Part shown: positions 12,536 through 25,800 of the stretch, piece by piece
Numbering within the stretch: the first letter of the stretch is position 1
Layout of the letters: each line of letters begins with the position of its first letter
Source: Liolophura sinensis
Taxonomy: Eukaryota; Mollusca; Polyplacophora; Chitonida; Chitonidae
DNA length: 64,000 nt
Direction of reading: 5' to 3'
NCBI RefSeq assembly: GCF_032854445.1
Contig: NC_088302.1
Span: forward strand, 30,473,979 to 30,537,978
Made by a program: the position numbers and the translations under genes
The notes under the pieces: model-generated
What the model saw: only the letters and a program-made list of their open reading frames with translations
What the model was told of the DNA's origin: nothing
Databases searched by the model: none

Positions 12536-14469
12536 TAGGGAACATATATCTGGAAGCCACCAGACCTTTTATACTTACATGTAATATGTTTGGTTTTTAA
12601 GAACTGTGCTCTCTCAAAAAAGTTAAAATGAATGGTTTTGTTTTTTATTTTCAGATTGACTTTTTTTATGAAATATTGGCTCTATTTTTTGGAAATTTCT
12701 TTCATTTTATTTCTTTCATTTCTTTTCTTTTATTAAATCTAAGCACTTCAGATCTTTTTTGAGATATAATTGGCATTAAATTTCAACTGAGATCAGCTAA
12801 GTTTTCTGTATAATATTTCTCACCTAGCCCAATATATGGCCAAAAATATGTGCTGTAGATTCCAAATATCGTTATCATACTATATTTTATACGATGTCTC
12901 AACAACGATCAACACTTTGATGATTCACAGTACCTAATTAGCATCGTCTGAGAATCAGTATAATAATCTGTACTCAAAATCTATCACATAAAAAAAAAAA
13001 ACACAAAAATATTTGTTCACCTTATAAAAGCTTAAATTTCATTTTATTTAACAACTTTGGTTTGTCATTTCCTTCTTGTACTGTTTTTTTTCTTAAATGT
13101 AAGGTAATTTAACCAACACATGCTTGCATTATCTATGTAATAAATTAACCCACAGATCTGTGCATCAATATAGCAAGCATGCACCATCTAAGGTGTCATG
13201 GAATGTCTGTTATGAGTACACTAACTGAGGCCATGCACTTCACACAAATATATACTCTCCCACATGACTTCATTAATAATAGATAAATACACATTTAGAC
13301 AACAACAACTCACATGTATATACTAACAAACTTAACTGTTCAACAGAATTAACTGATATTCTTACCAATAACGAATCGGGTCACTTTAATGGATGGACAG
13401 TTAAAAACCTACGGTAAAATGATAAGTAACATTGTTCAGTAAACGCATCTGATTTATGAACAGTCATCACAACATAATCAACAAATCATTACATTTACAC
13501 ACAAAAGTCAATACTCAGAAATGTATCATGAATTATGTACAATATGAACCTTACTCAATAGTAAGACGTTACAATCAATACTCAACAAATTCATTTGGCT
13601 ACCTTATAATTATCAGGATGATGTACCTTAATTAGTCAGATAAATGTGACCAAAAGTTCACACCATACTCAAAATACGTATTTTGTTTGATTTGGAAATC
13701 TTGGGGTCCTTAAAAATAAAAAAAAATACTCAAAATACGTATTTTTTCTTGATTAACTGTCGATTTACTTGACAAAAGTATTCAGTACGCTATACATAAA
13801 TATGTATTTGTTTGAAATTTGTTTGGCATAAATTGGTATGTAAACAATATAAAAGACTCAAGAAAAGTATTTTTTATGAAATTAACTGTGACTCAGTTAT
13901 CTGATCAATCAAATCAATGATCAAAAAATCATACACTCAATGTATGTATGAATGTATGTCACCATAAGTTTGATCAAGAGTAAAAAATAATACTCAACAA
14001 ATGTTACTTCTTTGTCAATTAAATATACAAATGATAAAATTCTGTTGTTTGTATTTTTTCAGACTTGTGTAATAATGTATAGATGCCACAAAGTAACAAT
14101 CGGGATAAACTGTTCTCTTCAAAGGAAATTGTACCACTGTAATACTTTATCATATGTATTTTAGGACAAAGTAAAAAATATGATCAGAAACAATGTACAT
14201 GCTCTGATATAAAAGCTATCCAAGAAGAATGCTGTTGTAGGTAAGTGGATTTGCTCACATATCAGTGTCTTCAGCCAAAACAGCTTCGGAACAATGTCAG
14301 CCAAATGTAAATTGTTGTTCTAATTCACTGCACTGAGATATGCTCAGACTGGGCCCACTTTCACAAAATGGTGTAAAAAAAATGTTTTCTTTTGTAATTC
14401 CCTTTGTAATGAATCAGATGGCTTAATTTATGTTGTTGCCATGACCTTTATGGCATTTAACTTCGGTCT
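12536..14469. other. No gene recognised
   Basis: Very AT-rich. The 20-base word ATACTCAAAATACGTATTTT occurs twice, about 60 bp apart near 13.67-13.75 kb, and contains the palindrome AAAATACGTATTTT. Nothing suggests a gene. Confidence 0.4.
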
Positions 14470-14612
14470 TAAGTGGGAAGGTCTTCCAGCAACCTGCGGA
14501 TGGTTGTGGGACATCTGCCCGGTTTCCTCCCACCATAATGCTGGCCGCCGTCGTATAAGTGAAATATTTTTGAGTACCAGGTAAAACACCGATCAAATAA
14601 GTAAATAAATAA
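14470..14612 (+). repeat. SINE family A, 5'-truncated
   Basis: Starts at GTGGGAAGGTCTTCCAGCAA, keeps ACCATAATGCTGGCCGCCGT, and ends in the family tail with AAATAAATAAAT. Confidence 0.88.
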
Positions 14613-15707
14613 AAAGTAGCAAGCTAGAAATTGAACTTATAAAGGAAAGTGAATCCCCAAAATATTACATTGGGAGCCAAATTAACATTTAATCCAGAAT
14701 TATATATATTGACACCTGATTTTTAGCAATGTGAAATGATTTATCAAGAGTCATAAATAATTCTTCATTAAATGTTTAGGATTCATACATGTTTACATTA
14801 TTATAATTACGAGTAGACTGTTTGTGTTTAGCTGTGAGGTTTATGTCCTAGTAAATGTGCTCCTAATTTGAACAACACTGTAAATACTTTGTATTTTTCA
14901 AGTCATAGGATTTCTGTAGTATCGAGATATAAAACATACCATCCTCAGGCAGGTCGTAAAATTCCAGAAATGTACAAAACAATGCATCATTATGTTAGTG
15001 CTTGGTGGGTAAATAAACAGGTCCTTAAAAACAATCACATGATGTCAACTTTAATTAAACATCACAAAAGTATGGTAAACAGGACCGGATTCTTTTTTGA
15101 AAAGACTTTTAACTGACTTCATTAATAACTCAATGAACCATTCAGTCACAAAAGAAATATACGTATCTCACAAGTTGTTTGTTAACAAAACATTTTTAAA
15201 AAATGCGAAAATCTAGAATAAAAACTGAGAGGAAATACATTTATATGAATGTGACAATGATCGGTGACTGATACAAGCTGATTTTAATACAAACCATAGT
15301 TTTCTCCAAAATGAAGCCACACGTGTCTACTAACATCAACAGTTGGATAGCTTTTTATACTTTAAATACTGGTACTCCGAGATTTCAAATTGTTCCCCTG
15401 ATGCAATATACATGACTCTACTGCAATCATATGCATCACATCATTAAGTTAACAAATGTGGCTCCTGTGGAAATTAAAATGCAGGTCATTTATCTGGCAA
15501 TTCACCAACATACCTGATAATTAAATAAAGTACAGCACAAAACACAGTAGAAATTGTATGAAATGTAAGCAGACAATCACAGCTATCAAAGTATTGAGTA
15601 TCAAAATATTAGGTTGGTTACCACAGCAGCTATAATACTTCTCAGTGATCGATTGGGTCGTAACGTGTCATTCCGAAAGGCCAGGCCTCTTTCCTGGATT
15701 TTAATGG
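14613..15707. other. No gene recognised
   Basis: AT-rich DNA downstream of GRXCR1 (which reads leftward). The 82-codon plus frame at 14868 has no recognisable features. Confidence 0.4.
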
Positions 15708-15932
15708 TATACATATTCTTCCAGCTTTTCAACTGCCTCTGCAACCAATATTTTGAAACATTCTGAGAGGGCTATAGGGTGTAGAGAAATAATCTGCACA
15801 ATTTTATGAAGCTTACATCTTCATTGCTACAAACAAATCTTTTTTTTTTTTTTTTTTTTCCGTAATAACTACATGCATAAATTCTACTGCAAAAAGGACT
15901 TTAGTGGTTGAAAAGGTTGAAGATTTACAGTA
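15708..15932. mobile_element. MITE-like element, ~215 bp family, copy 2
   Basis: Shares CTCTGCAACCAATATTTTGA, GGTGTAGAGAAATAAT and the right end GGTTGAAAAGGTTGAAGATT plus TACAGTA with copy 1. A T run at about 15840-15859 interrupts its middle. Confidence 0.7.
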
Positions 15933-16186
15933 CATGTCCCTTCTGGTATTTACCACTGTTCAAGGTGGGCACCATTGATCGCCATCAACTTTTGCATGAA
16001 ATCTTAACTGTATCTCCAGCATAACATTCTTGCAATGGAAGGTTTAACGCTCCAAGCAAGTAACAAAAAATGGAAGGTCCATCTATCCTGACAGTTTACA
16101 TAAAAAAAAACAAGCGGAAACTGGCAATCAAGCTGGAACAACCCAAAAATTCGACCACTGAATATACGGTGAGCAAGACATTGTTT

Positions 16187-16192
16187 TTTATT
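16187..16192 (-). terminator. Candidate poly(A) signal of the GRXCR1-type gene
   Basis: TTTATT on the plus strand gives AATAAA on the minus strand, about 430 bases downstream of the stop codon. It is the first such hexamer I noticed; unproven. Confidence 0.35.
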
Positions 16193-16618
16193 CTCAATTA
16201 TAGCATTAATATAAACAAGAAATCCACACAATCTTGACCTTCTCCTCCAGCCCGTTACTGCTGTGTGTTACCTTGTCACACAGCAGAAGTATTAACTGTT
16301 ATGTGTATGATCCTCATGTCTGTGAGCCAGTGAAGTAATCAACTCACTATGAAGAGCGCAGGGTTTCATGTCATCTAGCACGGAGGATAAATGTTAAAAG
16401 ATAGGATGTCAAAATTGGACCGACTGACAGACCACTAGATTGACTTATAAAGCTGCTTTATCGCGGCGAAAAAGATAAAATTAAGCTTCACTGATATCAA
16501 GTCTCTCTGTCTCTTTCTCGATGGAAGGAAGCAATTGATTAAAAGTTCATCTTTTTTTGTGTATCTGTTGAAATATTGATGCTGTACAAATACATATGAT
16601 TATCGTTGATCTAATCCA

Positions 16619-16807
16619 TCATTCCTGCTGTTCTAGACAGTCCGTACATCGCACCAGGCCATTGTCATCACAATGCATGCAGCGCAAGGCGCAGAATTCG
16701 GCAGTGAAGTTGTTTCGATGCACGGACTTCTTACTGCCGTGACAGACGCCGCACGGAATGAAGCGATATCCTCCACACAGTGCACAGGATGAGCTCAAGG
16801 TCACCTT
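16619..16807 (-). CDS. GRXCR1: GRXCR1 exon 4: cysteine-rich C-terminus
   Basis: 62 codons plus TGA after acceptor TTTTGCAG. Encodes CALCGGYRFIPCGVCHGSKK and, further on, CMHCDDNGLVRCTDC, a zinc-ribbon-like set of four CxxC pairs typical of GRXCR1. Confidence 0.95.
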   Translation of the reverse strand, partial: KVTLSSSCALCGGYRFIPCGVCHGSKKSVHRNNFTAEFCALRCMHCDDNGLVRCTDCLEQQE

Positions 16808-16854
16808 CTGCAAAAGGGGGAAAATACACATGTGTATATACATATATATCTATA

Positions 16855-16894
<40 letters not shown>

Positions 16895-19800
16895 AGAAGT
16901 TCAGTTCACTTAAATCACACATCACCATGGATGCCATTATTTTATTATTTCAGTATACAGTTTGAGAAAACATATTCACTTCAGCCTTAAGTAACATACT
17001 CCTATCTTGTCAAAGCAATGCAACATTTCTCCATAGCTGCACTGTAAGCACTGACAATCATTGTCAATAAACCCATCAAATAAATCACACAGGTACAAAA
17101 TCAGAACAACTCTTCTCTCTCTGGGTTTGATTCTGACACATTTTTTTGATAAATTTGTGCATTTAATCCACAAATGATCCCCAGGACAATCTGATCAAAA
17201 TGTCTAAAATGTTATACTATATGTAAATGACCTAAAACTTTGTTCATGACCAACTCAGCTGCTCATATTTCCTGATTCAGAGAGCTCTACTGAGTTTAGA
17301 AAGATGTTTAATGTTTATTTGTAAAGTTAGGATGACATACTACTGGACAAATTTGAATTTCAGCAAAAATTATTTAATATATCATTTATTTGACTCTAAA
17401 ATTGCACTTTGTGGGCAAAATTTTAGGTCGTTTAGGAATATGTATGAATTCCATGTGAGTCAAAGATTGCTTTAACTCAATTTCACAGAGGTGGAGGTAT
17501 CAATTACCAAAATTTTTAAATATTTTTTATGGATCAGTTACCCTAATTGTGGAGGAACGTGAAGTTTTATGAGCTTGCATGTGAAGATTTGTGACACAAC
17601 AAATCCTTTTCATAAAAATTGTATGCATTAACTCCACTGACAAAAGTGTTTTAGAGGTTAAAAAGTTTGAAGACTTACTTACTTTAATTATTTCTTTACA
17701 ATCTTATGAAGAGGCTACACCAGGGATTTTTGGCAAATCATCCATATTTGCTAATCTAATCAAATTTCTCTATTTCCCAACAACAGCTAAAAAAATTACC
17801 TTTCACAAAATATCAGACTCATGCCTGTTCTATTTATACTGTTAAAATAATTCTAATTTTTGAAAAGATTATAGAGCGACCCACATTATAAATTTATGAA
17901 CTTCATTACCCATTTTGAATTTTTGAGCTGATTAGTTAAAAATAGATCCTGCTCAGCATAGACCTGATTCATTATCTACATACAGTAAAGCTAATCTGTC
18001 ACACCTGTAGCCTATTTCAATAATCCACTGCTTACATACATTTGGCTGGAGAACAGTGATGTTAACTTACCGTAAACGCCATAAATATAGTCCTTAGTTC
18101 TCCAGTTTCATTGAGCTGAACAATTTCTTCCAAGCCCTGGGAACAAAATCAACAAAAATACATAAATGACTTCCTGATTACTAAATATATGTACTGTACC
18201 TAAGCTACCCTACAGTACCTGAAAAACCCAAAAGAATTAATAACACTGTAACTGGTAAAAAAATTTTACTCCCTGGATCACACGAGAATTTGAACTCCGG
18301 TCTCAGCAGCCAAAGTCCAGTGCCCTACCAACTGAAAGTTCCACTAGCTACTGCTAGTATAAGCACTGGAAAGCTGCTTTAGTTACATTACCATTAATAA
18401 TGATTGCCTGTGTGGGTGACTGAGTGAGTGGATTCACATGGTAGACAAACTGCTGCTTCATGGGAACGAGATGGTTAATTAATGCTCTACATCACATGTA
18501 GATTGTATCATATTTATAATATCTGAGGCATTCTATTTTTGCATTTAAAAATTAATTTTCATGCAGGTCACCTGGACGAGTGTGAAACTTTTATATGAAC
18601 TTCATAAAAACAGGAAGTCCTATTCACACTGGAGAGTTATCAATGAAGCATGAGTATCAAGAAAAAGGTGTCAAGAACTGATTAGATATGTAGAGAGATA
18701 ATCATAGATATAGAGTGATGTTAAACATGATTGCTCTTGAGAACAGAAAATCCTCTGTGTATCTGTCTTCATCAGGTACACGGTAAGTACTTGCAGAATT
18801 GCTTTTCAATTACATAAATAATGGAACAGAATGTATTGTCAATTCGTCATTCACACAGCGTCCATGCTCAGAGCTTTACATATATGTACATACATTCATT
18901 ACTGCATACCATTTGTGCCCCTGTCAAACCGTAGTTATGTTTCACAAACTCATGGCTATTAAAGCGATGCATGGCTAACGACTGTGTATTGCCAGGTACG
19001 GTTGTGTCACGGTGGCTTCAGTTTGCTTACGGGTATCTTGATGTGGCATATTTCAGAAAATGTGCCCATCTGTATTTCACTGTATCTTTGTCTCTATTTT
19101 ACACAGCCTGGTTTCCTTCCACTGCATTACTGGCCGCAGTCAAATAAGGAAAATACTCTTGAGTATGCCGTAAAACATAAGATGACAAACCATATAAATA
19201 AATCAATATTGTACACAGCACAATAAAAAAAATCCTCAGAACACATCAAATGTACAGACCATATCACAACTATTCACTAATTAAATCCTTTCTAAATATA
19301 CGCCATCATCTCATTAGACAATGGCATGGACAAGACAACACCTAAAAAAACTTTCTAATTTTCAAAAAGCACTGATGGGGTGCCCTACATTACCACATAA
19401 TTAGAGTAATCTTAATTATTGGTGGTTTTATATATGTTGTACATATTTACATATTCACTGTATAACAAGGATTATTTTGAGCCCTTTATTATTGGGCTAA
19501 AGATATGGTCAAAAACAAATCTGCACATATCTGATGTCGGGACACCCTTAAACCATTTAATGCCATGAAAAAGCACCCTGTATGTTTTTTTGCCATATTC
19601 CATGTGGAGTTTAATGCTACATATTTAATCATCATAGTAGACTTGTCAACATCTTCTGCAAATTTTGTGTATTCATTCTTTTTTCTTCAGATCAAAACCA
19701 CACAGACTATTTTAATAGTATCCACTGCAATAAAGCCACAGATTCATCTACATTTTCTGGCCATTTCACACAACACTACCGAATTCTTAAACCGTCTCTG

Positions 19801-22800
19801 CAACCAATATTTTGTAACATTCCGTGAGAAATATGAGGTGCACAGAAATAATTTGTAGACTTTTATGAAGCTGCCATTTTTAGCTACAGAGGCAAATCAT
19901 TTTTGGCATCATTTTCATAATTATAATTGTATGCATAAATTCAACTGAAACACAGTGCTCTAGAGGTCGAAAAGGCCGAAGATTTACAGTATACACATTT
20001 TCTTCCAGCTCCAAAGAATTTCTACTGATTGATTTTAACTTGGGTTATATATATACATCTGTAAGGACACTAAAATCTGTATTCTGACATGTCAGAGAAA
20101 CAGAGTCACATGAAAAACTATGGGCTTACTCTTGATAATTGTCACTTATATACGCTTGACCAACATTTTGTTACGCCCACAGAGAGACACACTTTATACT
20201 GGCACGATGCTATATACTGATTACACCATCATAACACGTGGAATGAGGTGTACTGAACTTGAATGTGCTATTGTTTCCAGAGGAACGAAGAAAACAACAA
20301 TGCTTAGAAAACAATGACCACATCTATACCTGCAGGCAAAGTTATGTGCAAGAAAAAAACAACAAAACACTTTTTGAGCATACACGTTAGCACAAATTCA
20401 GCTCCAACTTTTTTTTGGGCTGGCTGACTAAATATTGTACAGGTCAGCAGTGTAACAGTTATGTGTAAAGCATCCTGCAAGACACTCATTACCATCATAA
20501 TACCAGCTAAGAATGTGATGCACAGTGTCATATACCACTCCCAGGGGCCCCTTAACCATACCACTGTACAGCTGTCCCATGACCCTGTACAGCACAAGTC
20601 ATGTGTCACAATCAATGTGCCGCAGAACCACTACAAAGCTCCAACCGCGTTGAATACAAATGTAAATGTGATTGTGATTTGCGCCACAAAATGACCATTA
20701 TGTGGTCCTCTATTGTGATGCAGGAACCAGATTTATTTTGGGGCTATGTCAATAACCGAGCTATAGGCTTTTGGAAAAGTATGCTAACTCAGGGCTGTGT
20801 ATGAACGTGCTTTAACCATGTCTTGTTTGAATGCAAGTGAAAGAAAAGAAAAGTTATGCCTATTCATATTGTAAGTGTGCGAGAGTGTCTTTGCACAGAT
20901 TCACACTGGCAGTACCTCAGATGTACTTTGTAGTACACCTAAGGTATATCTCAAACACATCTCAGAAACATATATCCTACACCACCATCGAACACCTCAG
21001 ACAATAAGATACACCTCAAGTATACCTCCGCTCCAGTGCACCTCATTAAGGTAATGGCAGCCATGGTGGGGAAATCGGGCAGAGCCCCAGAGAAACCCAA
21101 GATCATCCGTAGGTAAGGGCTGGCAGACTTCAATTCCTTTAATTCCCTTCTTCAATGTGCCTTAATTCCTCAACACTTTCGCATATGAAAGAGCAACTTA
21201 AGTTGATTATGGTGACAAAGCAACAATGGTTGGATTGGCCAATTTCAGGGCTTCTCAAAAAGTGTAATTTTATCAGTCTACATAGACTAATGCCTTCAGA
21301 ATATGCTTGAATACACACCTTGGAAACCTGTGAAATGGTTGGTTAATTACAGTAGTACCATATTATATATACAGGAATGATGTTTTCAGTATGTCAATAC
21401 AATCGTGAATAATTTATAATTATATAAAACTATTGTCCATCTTTGTCCTCACAAACACAAAGTGCACTTCACTTTCCCTCAAAAGAGAGCCGAGGCCTCC
21501 ATGGCTCAGTTGGTTAGTGCACTAGCACAGTGTAATGAGCCAGGAATCTCTCACCAATGCGGTCGCTCTGAGTTCAAGTCCAGCTCATGTTGGCTTCCTC
21601 TCCAGCCGTATGTTGGGAAGCTCTGCAGCAACCTGCGGATGGTCGTGGGTTTCCCCCGGGCTCTGCCCAAATTCCATCCACCATAATGCTGGCCGCCGTC
21701 GTATAAGTGAAATATTCTTGAGTACGGCGTAAAATACCAATAAAGTAAAATAAATAAATCAAAATAGAGCCCCTTCCTAATACCCATTCCTTTGTCCTCC
21801 TCTCATACCAAAGATTTTTTTTTCACAAAATCATTAAAATGTAGTCTGTTTGGGTTGTAAGGATGACTTAATGTGCACATGTTGCAACTTGCCTTGCCAT
21901 GACGTCACACAACTTCTTCTACCCATTATATCTGAATACCTTTACCCACCCCAAAATATGACTCTGCATGAAAAGTGTAAACCAGACATTATAGATAGTA
22001 TATGTAAAACACATTATTAATATGGTTCACAAAGCAGAACATTTCACTCAAAAAATATATACCGTATATATATTAGTAATTAAATTAAGGTATTTTGAGA
22101 TACAGTTTCCAGTGATCTTTCTACTGGTGCTTGCTTCCGTTTTCATTTTTTCTAAAGAAAATGTAATTTGGTCGTGAATTTGAAAGTGACCAAGTCTGAC
22201 TTACCCCTAAATAGCGTCCATCAGCAAACACCTGAGGTAAAACGATGTTTGTGGTCCGCATACGAATCATCAACTCTCTCTGATTCTCCTTGCTCATACA
22301 CAAGTCCCGTTCTTCATATCGCACCATGTGGTTCTGTAAAATGTTTTTCACGACTTTACACCTGTCGTAGGTATCTCTGACCACTGTCACCGATGTGCTG
22401 TACAATACTATTTTTCCCTTCTCTAAGACTCTGTAGTTTTTCTGAAAGTATAAAAAAACAAATAAATGTCTATATGAACAATTCTTTGATTACCATTATT
22501 TTTTGAGCAAATTTCTACAAAAAAGCCTGTAGTATAAACAAACAAATAATGAAAACCTCTGTTCAAACATTGTTCATAAAAACAAACACTGTAGTATTGT
22601 TAAATCTACTTCTATATTCATTCAAAATCTCACTTTAATTCATTTGTATTACAATGTCTCCTTTCTGTCCACAATGAATTTATAAAATGTATTTCATTTT
22701 AAAACTTTATGCTTTTCTTTAATCTGCTTTTTATTACACGTGCCATACTTTTAATATATATAGTTTTCAAGGATAGTTTTCAACTTCTAATGCTACTTTC

Positions 22801-25800
22801 GTCTAAAGTTAGAACAATAGCACATTTTGATTCGTTTTAAGACCAAAACATTCCCGCCCACAATTACATGTCCATGTAATTACATAAGATCCATTGGTAC
22901 ATTCGAGAGCACTCCATCCACATCAACACTCTGTAAATTATTAATTAATGCGAACTCAGGATACAACGACAGAATCACGCTGTTGCAATGTATTCCAGCT
23001 ACGACTTTGAAAACAAACTGACATTTGACAACACAGGGCTAAGGGGACATGCCGAGACAGAACACGCCCATGTGCATACAGAACTCGCGTGCAGCTGCGT
23101 CTAAACCTACGCAACAATAGCCAGCTCTAGGAAGAGCCTTGCCAGACAAAGACGTATCATGACTGTCAATTAATGCACTAGTTTGACACAACAGCGAAAT
23201 CTGTGAGAAAAACAACTACTACGATTCTAAAAAGAGAAAATAATATAGGCCCTGCAAAATGATTTTGGTACCTGTAATGATCGGATTTATAATTAACACA
23301 ACATCAACATGCAATGATATAACAATTACACAGGCCAAAGGTAAGTAGACTGTTATTTGGAATAAAGAAGCTTTGCTCGCTCTATTTTTCCTGTTACACT
23401 AAAAAGCAAATAAACATGTGAAGGCCTACTTTCAACTAAAAACAAGATGGCAGAAGAAACAACTACAACAATGAACATACAGAAAGGACAACAAAATGAA
23501 AGATAAACATCTAAAGCTGTAGAAATCAAATGAAATCTACATGCTAAAGAGCTAGTTCACCTCTTTTTCTGCTCCATCTTGTAAGGCCTGAAATCAAAGG
23601 TATATTGTGTAGTGTTTCTCCAAAATTGCACTCCAGACAGAGTATATAATGGCTATATACATTATTAAATATATCTAATATATGCATTATTCTGTTGGAT
23701 GTCATAAATGTCAGAAATTTGCAGTAGCAGCAATTAACAGCTCTTAATTAGCCTTGACAAGTTCATTCCTTTTAAGTGAATCAGTATGATACCGGGTAAA
23801 CTTCTACATGATTAAAATGTTAATAGACACAACATCTTTTCCTAGCAATTAAATTTTATGTTTTTTTTTTACAGAAAATGAAATATTTCACAAGAGCTAC
23901 GATATACAGATACATATACATGCTGAATAATTTTGCTACACAGTGCAAGTCTTTTCACCTATTTAATGTGAAGTGTGTTATTACCGGTGTATACCTTTCC
24001 CTTTTTGCCTGGGGCCAGATTCACAAAGTCATTTTGAAAATCAAGTTCAAAACTCAAACTTTCTTTAAAAAATAAACATATCTGAAGCCCGATGCTCCAG
24101 CAAACTTGGCTGAAATTGAACGTACTACAGAATGCAGAAAAATTTTATCAAGTTTGATACATTTAATATTTAAGTGCTAATAGAATCTGGCTTACAGTTA
24201 TAAAGGCTAAAGAGACCACTTTATGAAATCGATTATTGTGATGATCTAATTTCAACCTAATTAACCTTTCTAAGTCGAACATCAGGTGCAGCACATTTGG
24301 TAATATTGACTTGAACGCAATCAGTTTACTAAGCAGAAGTACCATTATGAGTGCTACCTGTGCAATAATATTGGATTTGCTTGACAATTAAAGCAATGCA
24401 CTTGGAGTCAATGAATGTTCATGTAGAAAGATGCCAAAAAAGAAAAAGAAGAAAGCAAAACTGTCAAAATAACCTATCATTATTTCCACAACCCTATAAC
24501 TTTAGTCACAGTATCCAAAATAAAACATCTTCACACAAAGGCCAGGGACAACATTTGACCTCCATTTAAACGTTAACAACACGAAGCAGACAAATTAAAC
24601 TGCAACAACGAGCACTTTGTTGCCATGCCAACATATACTCTCTTGATCTCAACGAATAGTATTATATACAGTCTGAGGAGAAACACATTAACCCTTGACT
24701 GTCTGGTTCAACTTGGAATCACGCCATTCTAAACAAAAGCGTTGTGGTTAACATCACGCTTACGAGTCCCATAAATTTTTTGTCGACAATCAACATAAAT
24801 GAGGTCAAAATCTTATTCTCACCAGTTGTCCATCACCTACTGAATCAGTGCAAAGGCAAGCTCTAAACCGGAGAGGGTGGCAAGTTCAGAGTAATGGATG
24901 TTTGCTTTGTGCTTTAAACACTACGTGGGGAGAGTGAGGAGGCTGAAATCAAATGTGATACTCAGTGGTATACAGAATGGATTATTACCGTCTGTGTATG
25001 AAAGTATATTTGAGAGATAACAGGAATCAGGTAAACAGCTAGCGCATCCTAAACAAACAACAAAACATATGAAAACACACTTCAACAGCAATGCATCAGG
25101 TAACCAGCATGTTTATAAGAGGTGCAATAATACACATAAAACTGAGCTAATAAAGCATCTCCATTAGACAGTGTTGCCCTATTTGAATAGATAATGCTAA
25201 ATAATAAATGATGATGCAATCTGTGGCAAATAAATCAACTGTGACTCGAGTTGGAGATTTATAGTAGTTTGTTTTACCGTCTGGATAACTGAACGACTAA
25301 TTTGACATTGCAATGCTGCTAGAAAAATTTGACATTGCAATGCTGCACAACTAATTTGACATTGCAATGCTGCACGACTAATTTGATATTGCAATGCTGC
25401 ATGACTAATTTGACATTGCAATGCTGCAGTGATCACACAAATCACACAACTGTATATTTGTGTAACACCTGGAATCTGGTCAGTATACAATTCTGTCAAT
25501 TCCCACACTTAATAATTAATGTAATTGACCATAGTATTGGACTAAAACTTCATGCTATTTTTGTATTTATTTTACCTGATTCCTGGGGTATTATTGATCT
25601 TTAGAAAGGTGTTTTTGGTTACTGTAAGCATACGTCAGTACTTTACTGAAATAACTTAGTATGAACTAATTACGGTATTGTACTATTTAAATTTCAGGGA
25701 CCTCCGTGGCTCAGTTGGTTAGCATGTTAGCGCAGCGTAATGACCCAGGAGTCTCTCACCAATGCGGTGGCTGTGAGTTAAAGTCCAGCTCATGCTGGCT

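Noticed and set aside
21462-21787. Frames containing SHQCGRSEF and similar, recurring at many sites
   Set aside because: Translations of SINE family A, which is an RNA-derived non-coding element.
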